From assembly GCA_015207365.1 (NCBI GenBank), contig JADEXA010000006.1:62001-126000 (forward strand): a DNA stretch of 64,000 nucleotides, given 5' to 3'. Each line of letters starts with the position of its first letter. Position 1 is the first letter of the stretch. Positions 45,200 to 52,824 of this stretch are shown in pieces. Both the position numbers and the translations under genes were made by a program. Source of the stretch: Vacuolonema iberomarrocanum LEGE 07170. GTDB taxonomy: Bacteria > Cyanobacteriota > Cyanobacteriia > Elainellales > Elainellaceae. The notes below the pieces were generated by a model. The model worked only from the letters and a program-made list of their open reading frames with translations. It had not been told where the DNA came from and made no database searches.

Positions 45200-45378
45200 T
45201 ACTCCTGAGCCCCTTCTCTGGCCATACGTCTGGGAACAGTGGTTGGATGCATGCAGCTACGCTAGCGCTGGGTAAGCAAAGCGTACCGAGAGCTTCTCAA
45301 TGAATATGTGTCTGTATGACGGTCTTGTAATACCGGTGACAGCTAAGGGCGCTGCGACCTGTTTCATCGTTTTACGGA

Positions 45379-45440
45379 CAGAACTTACGCATTTTGTTGA
45401 TGGTGTGGCCGCGTCGCAGCCACACCATCAACAAAATGCG
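45379..45440 (-). repeat. Palindrome PE-B copy 4, one flank
   Basis: GAACTTACGCATTTTGTTGA is the family flank. The stem is GTTGATGGTGTGGCCGC against GCAGCCACACCATCAAC, where the two central bases differ from copy 2 but stay paired. The other flank is replaced by a HIP1 site (GCGATCGC). Confidence 0.78.
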
Positions 45441-45595
45441 ATCGCTCCAACTGCAAGCAGCAGTATGGGGCGATCGCACGCGGTCTATGTCGAGTTGTCT
45501 GGGTTGGATTAAGAAAGGGAGGGTAGGTGTCCCAGGCGCGCTTTGCGAGAGGTGTCAGATCCATAATTGGTATCAGAACCTCGGTTCCCTCCCAA

Positions 45596-45681
45596 TAGCT
45601 CTGCCAGGTCTCGACCCTGGAACTTCCCAAACGCTGATAAAGATTCAGATTTGGGGGGTGTTGCCGTTACACCACAGAACT
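45596..45681 (-). tRNA. tRNA-like gene with extended anticodon arm (possible Lys-CUU or pseudo-tRNA)
   Basis: Read on the minus strand, a 7-bp acceptor stem forms between AGTTCTG and CAGAGCT (one G-U pair), with discriminator A and no encoded CCA. The D arm is GTGT-AACGGCA-ACAC with A14, G18, G19 and A21 in place. The variable loop is AAGTT and the T arm CCAGG-GTCGAGA-CCTGG, near-canonical apart from G at position 54. Between them, CCCAAA pairs with TTTGGG, then after a small internal loop CTGA pairs with TCAG around a 7-nt loop ATCTTTA. That loop has T33 and would present anticodon CTT. An anticodon arm of about 10 bp is abnormal, so function is uncertain. Total 86 nt. Confidence 0.5.
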
Positions 45682-45775
45682 GATGGGTATTGAGCTTCTA
45701 GATTGAGCCAAGAAGAATGGCTTTGAGAATTAACGCTCTATTTCTTCTGCTGTCTCTAGCCAACGGTAAGGAGAT

Positions 45776-45856
45776 ATGCACGATGCACAGAAGTTAAATG
45801 CAATCACAACCTCAAGGGAGGAACGTGTGATGAAAACGAGAAAAGTGTTTAACTAG
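45776..45856 (+). CDS. Possible 26-residue peptide
   Basis: An ATG at 45776 has AAGGAG five bases upstream and opens a 26-codon frame (MHDAQKLNAITTSREERVMK then TRKVFN) ending at a TAG. A second in-frame ATG at 45830 also has GGGAGG upstream. The peptide is basic, without a membrane segment, and matches nothing I know. Two well-placed ribosome binding sites argue for translation. It could be a leader, a regulatory peptide or chance. Confidence 0.35.
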   Translation: MHDAQKLNAITTSREERVMKTRKVFN

Positions 45857-45880
45857 GACTCAGAAACAAGGAGAAATAAG

Positions 45881-45925
45881 ATGAAGATAAGAGAAGGCAA
45901 AACTCCTTATGATTGCTTAAAATGA
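45881..45925 (+). CDS. Possible 14-residue peptide
   Basis: An ATG with AAGGAG upstream opens a 14-codon frame, MKIREGKTPYDCLK, 24 bp after the stop of the previous small frame. Both lie between the tRNA-like locus and the NACHT gene on the strand of the latter. No family is known to me. Confidence 0.3.
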   Translation: MKIREGKTPYDCLK

Positions 45926-46237
45926 CAAGGCTAGAGGGCTCAATCGTGGCTCAGTCAGTGTTTTGCTGACGATGTGTTCATTAAAAGATCCCTGTGTTGC
46001 TCGTTTGATGTTGCAGATGTTGCAGCAACATTAAAAATCAACAAAACGAACTGTTTTAAATGTGCTTTTTCTTACGCTTGATACATCCGTATTTTTTAGT
46101 TGGAACTATGCGATCGCCCTGAATCTTCTATAACTAGTTCTGAAATTATGCGCTGAAAAGGGTTTCATGGATCTTCTGTCAATCGTGAAGCCAGCTCTGG
46201 CAAGTTTTAAGGCTTGTATTATTTTTAACAATCAAAT

Positions 46238-46270
46238 TTCAGTACACTGAACACTTAGGTGTGCATAAGT
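46238..46270 (+). promoter_or_regulatory. Operator-like palindromes before the NACHT gene
   Basis: TTCAGT-AC-ACTGAA (46238-46251) is a perfect 14-bp palindrome, followed by ACTTA...TAAGT (46253-46270) across the GTG start codon. Since the encoded protein has its own N-terminal HTH-like domain, these could be self-regulatory sites; this is inference from position only. Confidence 0.3.
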
Positions 46271-48618
46271 ATCGAACTATGTCCGATGGACAGCTGCCCA
46301 AGCGCTTACGACTCACGACTTCCGGTCAAGCAATTGCCGAATCTGCTCTCCAAACAACGTTTGGAGGCAAAAAAGCCGACTTGGTTAGAAGAGCACGAGT
46401 CGAGCGCACCACAACCTATCGGTTCTTCCGACAAGAAAACCTCCTCTTTGATAAGTTCGAGGCAATTTGTATTGCGCTTGACTTGGATTGGGAGGAGATT
46501 GGCGAAGATCCAGAACTTGCCCCATCTGCTCCGGATGCCAATGCCTCTCCTCAGACCTTAGATCTGGAAGCGCTGGTCGCGCAGGTACGGGAGTCTGTTC
46601 GCGTTCATGTAGAGCATGACTGCGGCACGGTTCAGTTTTTGGGTAACCCTCGCCGGGTGGATACGCGCGAGATCTATATTGATGTGGCGATGTATCAAAG
46701 CCTGCAGTCAACGCGCGATCGCTTTGTCGATCAGCGTCAACTGATGGGGGAGCATGACATCGATAATTTTGATCGGTTGGGGACGGCACAGTTTTACCAT
46801 CCGTCTAGCCAGCGTATTACAGGTGCGTCTGCCGTCAAGCTGTTTCATCGCTTGTTCATCTACGGCAAGCCCGGTTCGGGAAAGACAACCTATCTGCGTT
46901 GGATCGCGATGCAGTGCATAGAAGGGGAGGTATTGCCGGACAAGGTACCCATTTTTCTGCAATTCCGCGATTTTGTTGATCCAAGTAGCCTGCCCGATGT
47001 TCCAACCTACATCACTAAATACTTAGAGCGTGCCCAAGTCGTGGGGGCAGAGGCCGTTACCCGGCGGCTGCTCACCGAAGGACGCATTTTGCTATTGCTG
47101 GATGGGTTAGATGAACTGCTCGAGGATCACCGCCGCCAAATCCAACCTCTGCTGAAACAACTGATTGCTCAGTTTCAGACCTGCCACTACATCATTAGTT
47201 GCCGCCCACCGCTCCAAATCCATTTGATTGGCTTTGAAGTGTTGGAGATGGCCGACTTTCAGAGGTCACAAATTGCTGACTTTGCCAAACTTTGGTTTGA
47301 GCTAATCGTTGGGTTTGACCAGAGCAAACGATTTTTGGATCGCTTGCGAGGCCATCTGGCCATTGGAGAGCTGGCGCGCACTCCATTGCTTCTGACCATG
47401 CTGTGCAACGTATTTGCGCGGGATGGTGAATTTCCGCCCAACCGCTCTAGCCTCTACCAGCGCGGCTTTGACATTTTGCTGGGCGATTGGGATGAGTATC
47501 GCAATGTGGGGCGGGATAACCTGTACCGCCAGCTCAATACTCGGGCGAAGCGTGCCTTGCTCAGCCTAATTGCTAGCCGCTTTTTCAAGCAGGGAAAAAC
47601 GCTGTTCCCGCGCTGGGAAGTGGAGAAGGTCATTGAAACCTTTTTCCGCAACAACTGGGACATTGACTTATTTGATATTGATCCCGATGCCATTCTCGAA
47701 GCCATTGAGCTGCAACATGGTCTAGTCGTCACACGGGCAGCCGGCTATGCGTCGTTTTCCCATCTGACATTTCAGGAATATTTGACGGCTGTTTTCTTGG
47801 TCGATCGCCAGGAGTATCCCTATGTTTATGACTATGTCACCGATGAGCGGTGGCGGTTTGTTGTTGAGGTCATTGCCGAGCGACTGGACGAAAGCAAGAT
47901 TGATGAGTTTTTACTTTCTACGAAAAATAGTTTAGATATGTTCCTGCAGCCCTATCCAAGGTTGCAAGAGTTTGTGCAGTGGATAGCCGCGTTTGTCGAT
48001 ACCACGGTGGCTCCATCCGAAGAGCAGAAAACTTACCACAAAACTCTGTTACGGGCGCGCTACTTTGTGTCGTTGCTAGAAGACGTGAGTGCTCCGTCGG
48101 GCTTTGCGATGCTGTCGAGTCGGCGATCGCTCGAGTTCCCAAATTTCGAGTATGCCACCGTCACATACTCCAATCAGGTCTGTGAATTTCATGGTCTACT
48201 TTTGCGCCTATTTCACTCAAAGCCGGGAGACCACGCAATGTTTCCTGGCATCGTGAAGAAACTAACGAAAATCGCACAAAAGTTTGATAACTTTCCCATG
48301 AAAAATTCTCTCGATAATTGGAACTTTCTGGCACAGCAACAGTTGGCCAACTACCATAACGAAGCGGAATGGTGGTACGCACGATATCCATTCTGGCAGG
48401 ATTTGACCCGGCAGTTTCTAGCGCAGCATTGCGACATCAAATGCGATTGGAACTTTTCGGATGAGGAGAAATCCTTGCTACGACAGTACTTCAACGGCAC
48501 GAAACTACTGGCCGATTGCTTAAATCTTTCACGGGTGATGGAAGAAGGCGATCTGTATCACCACATTGCCAACCACTTGCTAATTCTGGAAAACGGTGTT
48601 CATGACTCAGAAGGTTAG
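46261..48618 (+). CDS. HTH-NACHT NTPase (NLR-like, possible antiphage defence protein)
   Basis: The 785-residue protein has an N-terminal HTH-like domain (about 18-80: ADLVRRARVERTTTYRFFRQ, FEAICIALDLDWEEIGED) and a connector with the CGTVQFL motif seen in cyanobacterial NACHT proteins (121-127). The NACHT domain has Walker A GKPGSGKT (202-209), Walker B ILLLLDGLDEL (276-286) and IISCRPP (311-317). A winged-helix part ends in FSHLTFQEYLTA, then a helical C-terminal domain of about 270 residues. NACHT proteins are STAND NTPases; several bacterial ones block phage infection. No separate effector or protease domain is visible, so the C-terminal domain is the candidate sensor or effector. The start may be the GTG at 46261 or ATG at 46279. 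Confidence 0.85.
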   Translation: MHKYRTMSDGQLPKRLRLTTSGQAIAESALQTTFGGKKADLVRRARVERTTTYRFFRQENLLFDKFEAICIALDLDWEEIGEDPELAPSAPDANASPQTLDLEALVAQVRESVRVHVEHDCGTVQFLGNPRRVDTREIYIDVAMYQSLQSTRDRFVDQRQLMGEHDIDNFDRLGTAQFYHPSSQRITGASAVKLFHRLFIYGKPGSGKTTYLRWIAMQCIEGEVLPDKVPIFLQFRDFVDPSSLPDVPTYITKYLERAQVVGAEAVTRRLLTEGRILLLLDGLDELLEDHRRQIQPLLKQLIAQFQTCHYIISCRPPLQIHLIGFEVLEMADFQRSQIADFAKLWFELIVGFDQSKRFLDRLRGHLAIGELARTPLLLTMLCNVFARDGEFPPNRSSLYQRGFDILLGDWDEYRNVGRDNLYRQLNTRAKRALLSLIASRFFKQGKTLFPRWEVEKVIETFFRNNWDIDLFDIDPDAILEAIELQHGLVVTRAAGYASFSHLTFQEYLTAVFLVDRQEYPYVYDYVTDERWRFVVEVIAERLDESKIDEFLLSTKNSLDMFLQPYPRLQEFVQWIAAFVDTTVAPSEEQKTYHKTLLRARYFVSLLEDVSAPSGFAMLSSRRSLEFPNFEYATVTYSNQVCEFHGLLLRLFHSKPGDHAMFPGIVKKLTKIAQKFDNFPMKNSLDNWNFLAQQQLANYHNEAEWWYARYPFWQDLTRQFLAQHCDIKCDWNFSDEEKSLLRQYFNGTKLLADCLNLSRVMEEGDLYHHIANHLLILENGVHDSEG

Positions 48619-48635
48619 CCCGTTATATCAATTTT

Positions 48636-48724
48636 ACGAAAACCAAAACCAGATTGTTTTTGAAAGCCCCACACTGCGGGGCTTTCAAAAATAATTTGTA
48701 GTGGATTCTGAGCGAATTGGTATG
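48636..48724 (+). repeat. Palindrome PE-D copy 2
   Basis: TGTTTTTGAAAGCCCC pairs with GGGGCTTTCAAAAATA near the centre. The right flank GTGGATTCTGAGCGAATTGG recurs at 63758-63784. It lies 17 bp past the NACHT stop codon and may form the end of its transcript. Confidence 0.6.
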
Positions 48725-48757
48725 AGACGCCACGCGGAGCTATCGATTGTCATCGAT

Positions 48758-48825
48758 TCTTGATGGGCTTTTTTGATGTTGTGGCTGCGTCGCAGCCACA
48801 ACATCAAAAAAATGCGAAAGGTCTG
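48758..48825. repeat. Palindrome PE-B copy 5
   Basis: TTTTTTGATGTTGTGGCTGC (48769-48788) pairs perfectly with its complement at 48792-48811 around GTC. Flanks are reduced to AATGCGAAAGGTCTG. The stem has GT where copy 2 has TT, with matching AC on the other arm. Confidence 0.75.
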
Positions 48826-48879
48826 TAACTGACAAACGGTTCAGTGGAGCAATCAGAACCCCCTTTCTGTATCACGTTC

Positions 48880-50349
48880 CTAAAATCGCTCAGTATTTGG
48901 AAATTCCTTTTGAGCCTGAGCCCGTGCTGCTTCTCCACAGGTTTTTGGAGTTGGAAAGATCTTGTCGGGGTTTGCGACCCGCTTTGGATCAAACACATCC
49001 CGAACCCAGAGCATGGTTTCCAGATCCGTTTCGTTAAACAGCTCTGGCATGTAGCAGCGCTTGTCGGCTCCAATGCCATGTTCACCGGAAATTGTGCCAC
49101 CTTTTTTCACGCAGAGCTTGAGAATTTCGCCACCGACTTCTTCGACCTTCTCTAACTCACCGGGCACGGCGTTGTTGTAGAGGATCAGAGGATGGAGGTT
49201 GCCGTCTCCGGCATGAAAGACATTGGCAATGCGATAGCCGCTGCGCTGACTAAGCGCTTCAATTTCTTCGAGAATTTCCGGCAGCTTAGAGCGAGGAACA
49301 ACCCCATCCTGCACGTAGTAGTCGGGGCTGATTTTGCCAACTGCTGCAAAGGCGGCTTTGCGGCCTTTCCATAAGGCCAGCCGCTCTTGCGGATCCGTTG
49401 CCGATTGAATCTGGCGAGCGCCATTTTTGCGACAGATGGCTTCAACTTTCTCACTGGCTGCTGCGACTTCCACCTCCAGCCCATCCAGTTCCACTAACAA
49501 AATGGCCGTTGCGTCGCGGGGATAGCAGTTAGTTGACACGACATCTTCCACAGCATTGATGCTGAAGTTGTCCATGATTTCCATGCCACCAGGAATGATG
49601 CCCGCGCTAATGATGTCGGACACACTCTGTCCCGCGGCTTCGATGCTGGTGAAGTCAGCCAGCAACACTCGGATGACATCGGGGGTTTTGACGATGCGGA
49701 GCGTGACTTCGGTGGCGAGTCCCAGGGTTCCCTCGGAGCCAACGAAGATACCGGGGAGGTCGTATCCCGGCATCTCAGGAACTGGGCCACCAATATCGAC
49801 GATGGAGCCATCAGGGGTAACGATTTTGAGGGCGAGGACATGGTTGGTGGTGACGCCGTATTTGAGGCAATGGACACCGCCTGAGTTTTCGGCCACATTG
49901 CCGCCAATGGAGCAGATGATTTGGCTAGAGGGATCTGGGGCATAGAAGAAGCCACCGCCGCTCACCGCTTGTGTGACCCAGTTGTTGATCACGCCCGGTT
50001 GGACAACGACGCGCTGATTTTCCAGATCAACATCAAGAATTTGCTTCATCATCGCTGTGACGATGAGGACGGAATTTTCTAAGGGCAAGGCTCCGCCTGA
50101 CAGTCCAGTACCTGCACCCCGTGCAACGAAGGGAATATTGTGGCGATCGCACACCTTCACCGCTGCGGCAACCTCTTCCGTCGTGCGGGGTAGCACCACT
50201 ACCGCTGGACGCTGCTTGTAGCTGGTCAAGCCATCGCATTCATACACCAGCAGCTCTTCCTTGCGGCGGATCACATTGTTGGGGTCGATCACCGCCTCCA
50301 TATCTTGGATAACGGCTTGCCAATCTTGCTTTTCCTGCACCGCAACCAT
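48880..50349 (-). CDS. glcD: Glycolate dehydrogenase subunit GlcD (FAD-linked oxidase)
   Basis: GlcD oxidises glycolate to glyoxylate in the photorespiratory pathway, together with GlcE/GlcF-type partners in some bacteria. The 489-residue product has the FAD-binding PCMH motif VARGAGTGLSGGALPLENSV, GGNVAENSGGVHCLKYGVTT and GSEGTLGLATEVTLRI, and the C-terminal NVFHAGDGNLHPLILY and SGEHGIGADK motifs with the catalytic histidines. The ATG has GGGGAG upstream. A lactate dehydrogenase role cannot be excluded by sequence alone. The gene stands alone. Confidence 0.9.
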   Translation of the reverse strand: MVAVQEKQDWQAVIQDMEAVIDPNNVIRRKEELLVYECDGLTSYKQRPAVVVLPRTTEEVAAAVKVCDRHNIPFVARGAGTGLSGGALPLENSVLIVTAMMKQILDVDLENQRVVVQPGVINNWVTQAVSGGGFFYAPDPSSQIICSIGGNVAENSGGVHCLKYGVTTNHVLALKIVTPDGSIVDIGGPVPEMPGYDLPGIFVGSEGTLGLATEVTLRIVKTPDVIRVLLADFTSIEAAGQSVSDIISAGIIPGGMEIMDNFSINAVEDVVSTNCYPRDATAILLVELDGLEVEVAAASEKVEAICRKNGARQIQSATDPQERLALWKGRKAAFAAVGKISPDYYVQDGVVPRSKLPEILEEIEALSQRSGYRIANVFHAGDGNLHPLILYNNAVPGELEKVEEVGGEILKLCVKKGGTISGEHGIGADKRCYMPELFNETDLETMLWVRDVFDPKRVANPDKIFPTPKTCGEAARAQAQKEFPNTERF

Positions 50350-50807
50350 AGGGTTCTCCCCGAAAAAACTATTTAAATAGTAGAAATGTCCAGCAACGCT
50401 TGGCTGGCTCGAAAATGCATGACGTAACCCATTGAGCCCGAAATCAGTGTGTTAGGCGTAGCCATAACACATCCTATAGCCTGGTCGATGCATCTATTTC
50501 TCATGCTACCGTGCCTTTTCCGTGGAAAGGGAAATCTGTTTGATTGCACTGAATCGTTCGATCTCTATAGATTTCGCCTTTATTGATGATCGTCATAGAG
50601 TCCCCCTTGGATTGGTGGGGCTGACTCAAGCGTTCTGTGTCGTCTCTAGCTGTCATCTGAGTCCAGGAAAAACCCAGAAAACCCTTGATTTTGTGTAGCG
50701 CGGCACTGCCCGCGCTACACAAAATCAAGGGTTTTAGCCGGGGAGCGATTTTTTATTCTGTACTTAGAGCTGTGATATGAGGTGGGCGCTTTCTACTATG
50801 CCCATGG
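50350..50807. other. Gap with PE-A copy 3
   Basis: This gap contains the upstream region of glcD, PE-A3 (listed separately) and no gene that I can support. Confidence 0.4.
50657..50767 (+). repeat. Palindrome PE-A copy 3
   Basis: CTGAGTCCAGGAAAAACCCA on the left and TTTATTCTGTACTTAG on the right match copy 1. The inner arms carry AAACCCTTGATTTTGTGTAG and its complement, perfect over about 22 bp except for one bulge near the loop. The gap to the DUF92 gene is about 40 bp. Confidence 0.85.
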
Positions 50808-51563
50808 TTATACAGGCAGAAGCAGGGCAATGAGGATGGCGGCGATCGCTCCCAGAGCCGTATTGATGATATTCACCATCTCATTTGTGAGCCAGCGATA
50901 GCGCTCCTGTAGGGTTGCACCGATGAGGCTTTCGAGGTTGGTGGCAATGAAGGCGGCGATCGCACAAGTGAGTAGATGGATCACCGGAATCATGCCAACG
51001 CCCCAAGCGACAAGGGCAATCGCGATGCTACCCGCTACCCCCGCTAGCGTTCCTTCCAGACTAACGGCTCCTTCTGTTCCCGCTGGAACTGGTTTGAGGG
51101 TGGTGATGAGGAAGGTGCGCTTGCCGTAGGCTTTGCCAACTTCGCTGGCGCAGGTATCCGACAGTTTGGTGCTGAGACTGGCCACATAGCCCAACCCCAG
51201 CAATGAAATTCCTGGAGATCCAGGGGCAACGGTTTCCAATAGATAGGCTCCTAGCGCGCAGAGGGTTCCTGCCAGTGCTGAGCCCCAGACATTTTCTGGC
51301 CCCCGTGCTCCAGAACGCTTTTCGGCAATACCAGCGGCTTCCTTTTCGGCCATGCCAATGCGTGTTACGGCTGAACCGACGAGGAAGTAAAACAAAATTA
51401 CTAGATAGCCGCGCCAGCCCAGGGTTCCCCAGATAATGATGCCCAGTGCCCAGGCATGGAATAATCCGGCAGGGGTTAGCAGCTTTTTTGGGATGCTAGC
51501 GGCGATCGCGGCCAGGGCTGTGTTGAGGGCGATCGCGACCAACCAGGGTATGAGCGCGTTCAT
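50808..51563 (-). CDS. DUF92/TIGR00297 membrane protein, VTE6-like
   Basis: The family includes plant VTE6, a phytyl-phosphate kinase that recycles chlorophyll-derived phytol into tocopherol and phylloquinone. The 251-residue product has about six membrane helices and the family motifs LTPAGLFHAWALG, ARGPENVWGSALAG, KLSDTCASEVGKAYGKRTFL and PAGTEGAVSLEGTLAG. Start is the ATG at 51563 with GGAGG upstream; a frame from 51611 adds 16 residues foreign to the family. A role in phytol phosphate metabolism is inferred from homology. Confidence 0.82.
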   Translation of the reverse strand: MNALIPWLVAIALNTALAAIAASIPKKLLTPAGLFHAWALGIIIWGTLGWRGYLVILFYFLVGSAVTRIGMAEKEAAGIAEKRSGARGPENVWGSALAGTLCALGAYLLETVAPGSPGISLLGLGYVASLSTKLSDTCASEVGKAYGKRTFLITTLKPVPAGTEGAVSLEGTLAGVAGSIAIALVAWGVGMIPVIHLLTCAIAAFIATNLESLIGATLQERYRWLTNEMVNIINTALGAIAAILIALLLPV

Positions 51564-52030
51564 GGCCAATCCTCCAGCAAGGATAGATTTGGGCAAGACA
51601 AATGTGGGCAAGGAAGAAGCTTACAGGTTTCTGCATTCCGCTCTACGGCAGAGACCGGCAAACAGAAAGATTATGGCCCCAAGACAGGGCTAGACCAGTG
51701 TAGGGAGAAACTGATTGATCCAGACTCTCTTACGTTACCATCGGGTTTTCTTCGAATGTTTTTGCGCTGAAAGAGACTTTCTACTCACTGACGAATCACT
51801 GAGATAGGACTGACGCAGGTTTTGCGTCATCCTGATTGAATCCGTTGATGGTGTGGCCGCGTCGCAGCATCAACAAACTGCATAAGTCTTAAAGGAGATT
51901 TCTCAAACGGAAATAATTGATTAACGGTGCGCTACGCTTCGTTGACGGTAGCCCACGACAGGTATATTTTTTTCAGAAATGACCTTCAAAAATCACCGAA
52001 TGCCAGTTTAAGTTGCCTTTCTGGGGATTG
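51564..52030. other. Gap with PE-B copy 6
   Basis: It holds the upstream regions of the DUF92 gene and the VOC gene, and PE-B6 (listed separately). No further gene is seen. Confidence 0.4.
51808..51890 (+). repeat. Palindrome PE-B copy 6, arm partly deleted
   Basis: GGACTGACGCAGGTTTTGCG and TCATCCTGATTGA form the left flank and TGCATAAGTCTTAAAG the right. The left arm GTTGATGGTGTGGCCGC is intact, but the right arm has lost the CCACACC part, reading GCAG then CATCAAC. Confidence 0.75.
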
Positions 52031-52468
52031 ATGTCTATGCAACCAACACATTTCCATCTAGCCTTTCCCGTCTCCAACCTGCCCGATACTGAGGCGTTCT
52101 ATGTCAGAGGCTTGGGGTGCGAGCCCGGACGCCGGGGGCCACACTCGCTGATCCTCAATCTCTATGGACATCAGCTAGTTGCCCATGTGACGGAGGAACC
52201 CCTGACGCCGCAAAAGGGGATCTATCCTCGCCACTTTGGGCTAATTTTTACGGCTGAGGACGATTGGGAGGCATTGCTAGATCGATCGCGCGATCGCCAC
52301 CTCACGTTCCACCAGTCTCCCAAGCATCGCTTTCTTGACTCGCCCTTGGAGCATCGCACCTTTTTTCTCCAAGACCCATTCTACAATTTGCTAGAGTTCA
52401 AGTTCTATCGCCATGCCTCCGCTATTTTTGGAGAAGTGGAACTGGCGATAGTGGGCGATCGTACCTGA
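52031..52468 (+). CDS. VOC-superfamily (glyoxalase-like) protein
   Basis: The 145-residue protein has the paired beta-alpha-beta modules of the vicinal-oxygen-chelate fold: HFHLAFPVSNLPDTEAFYVR at the start, HFGLIFTAEDDWEALLDR in the middle, FFLQDPFYNLLEFKFY at the end. Metal-site residues are plausible (H7-H9, H near position 70, E in LLEFKFY). Members range from glyoxalases to dioxygenases and resistance proteins, so no substrate can be given. GGGGA precedes the ATG at 52031; one at 52037 is equally possible. Confidence 0.82.
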   Translation: MSMQPTHFHLAFPVSNLPDTEAFYVRGLGCEPGRRGPHSLILNLYGHQLVAHVTEEPLTPQKGIYPRHFGLIFTAEDDWEALLDRSRDRHLTFHQSPKHRFLDSPLEHRTFFLQDPFYNLLEFKFYRHASAIFGEVELAIVGDRT

Positions 52469-52824
52469 GGCATCCAAAGAGTCTGGCTGTGGTGTCAATT
52501 AACGTCCAGCCATCTGCAACGATGAACTTCTCTCGTTGTTGGGTTATCCAGGGTTAGGATCTAGCCGCAAGCTGGACATATTTTCTGCCATTGGATGGAT
52601 CTTTTTCCGTTTTGTATGGCTTTTCTTCTGTGGTTTTCTAAAGATCGCCAGAATGGAAGTGACCCTGATGCCCCCCGTTAAGTGTCACCGTGCCACAGTA
52701 AGGTTGTGGCTATCCCCTAGTTTCGCAGTGTTTCATTTCGTGTAATGGTTGCAGCAGAATCGGAGGGTCGTCTCATCACCGAGCTGTTCTGTGGAATCCC
52801 ATGGAGTGAGATTGATTGACAGGC
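52469..52824. other. Gap before debranching-type gene
   Basis: 356 bp without a gene that I can support. A TTG at 52816 is in frame with the next gene, but the ATG at 52825 fits its family better. Confidence 0.3.

Larger units (their letters stand above)
44923..46260. other. 1.3-kb region before the NACHT gene
   Basis: This gap holds two PE-B copies (45116-45199, 45379-45440), a minus-strand tRNA-like locus (45596-45681), two very short frames with strong ribosome binding sites (45776 and 45881) and inverted repeats before the NACHT start, all listed separately. Frames at 45300-45512, 45385-45630 and 45394-45693 run through these elements and are not credible. Confidence 0.5.

Noticed and set aside
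45596..45681. Group I intron in the tRNA-like gene
   Set aside because: The extra sequence is only about 13 nt and itself forms a stem; group I introns are hundreds of nucleotides.
45300..45693. Frames of 70-99 residues around the tRNA-like locus
   Set aside because: They run through palindromes and the tRNA-like sequence and have no ribosome binding site.
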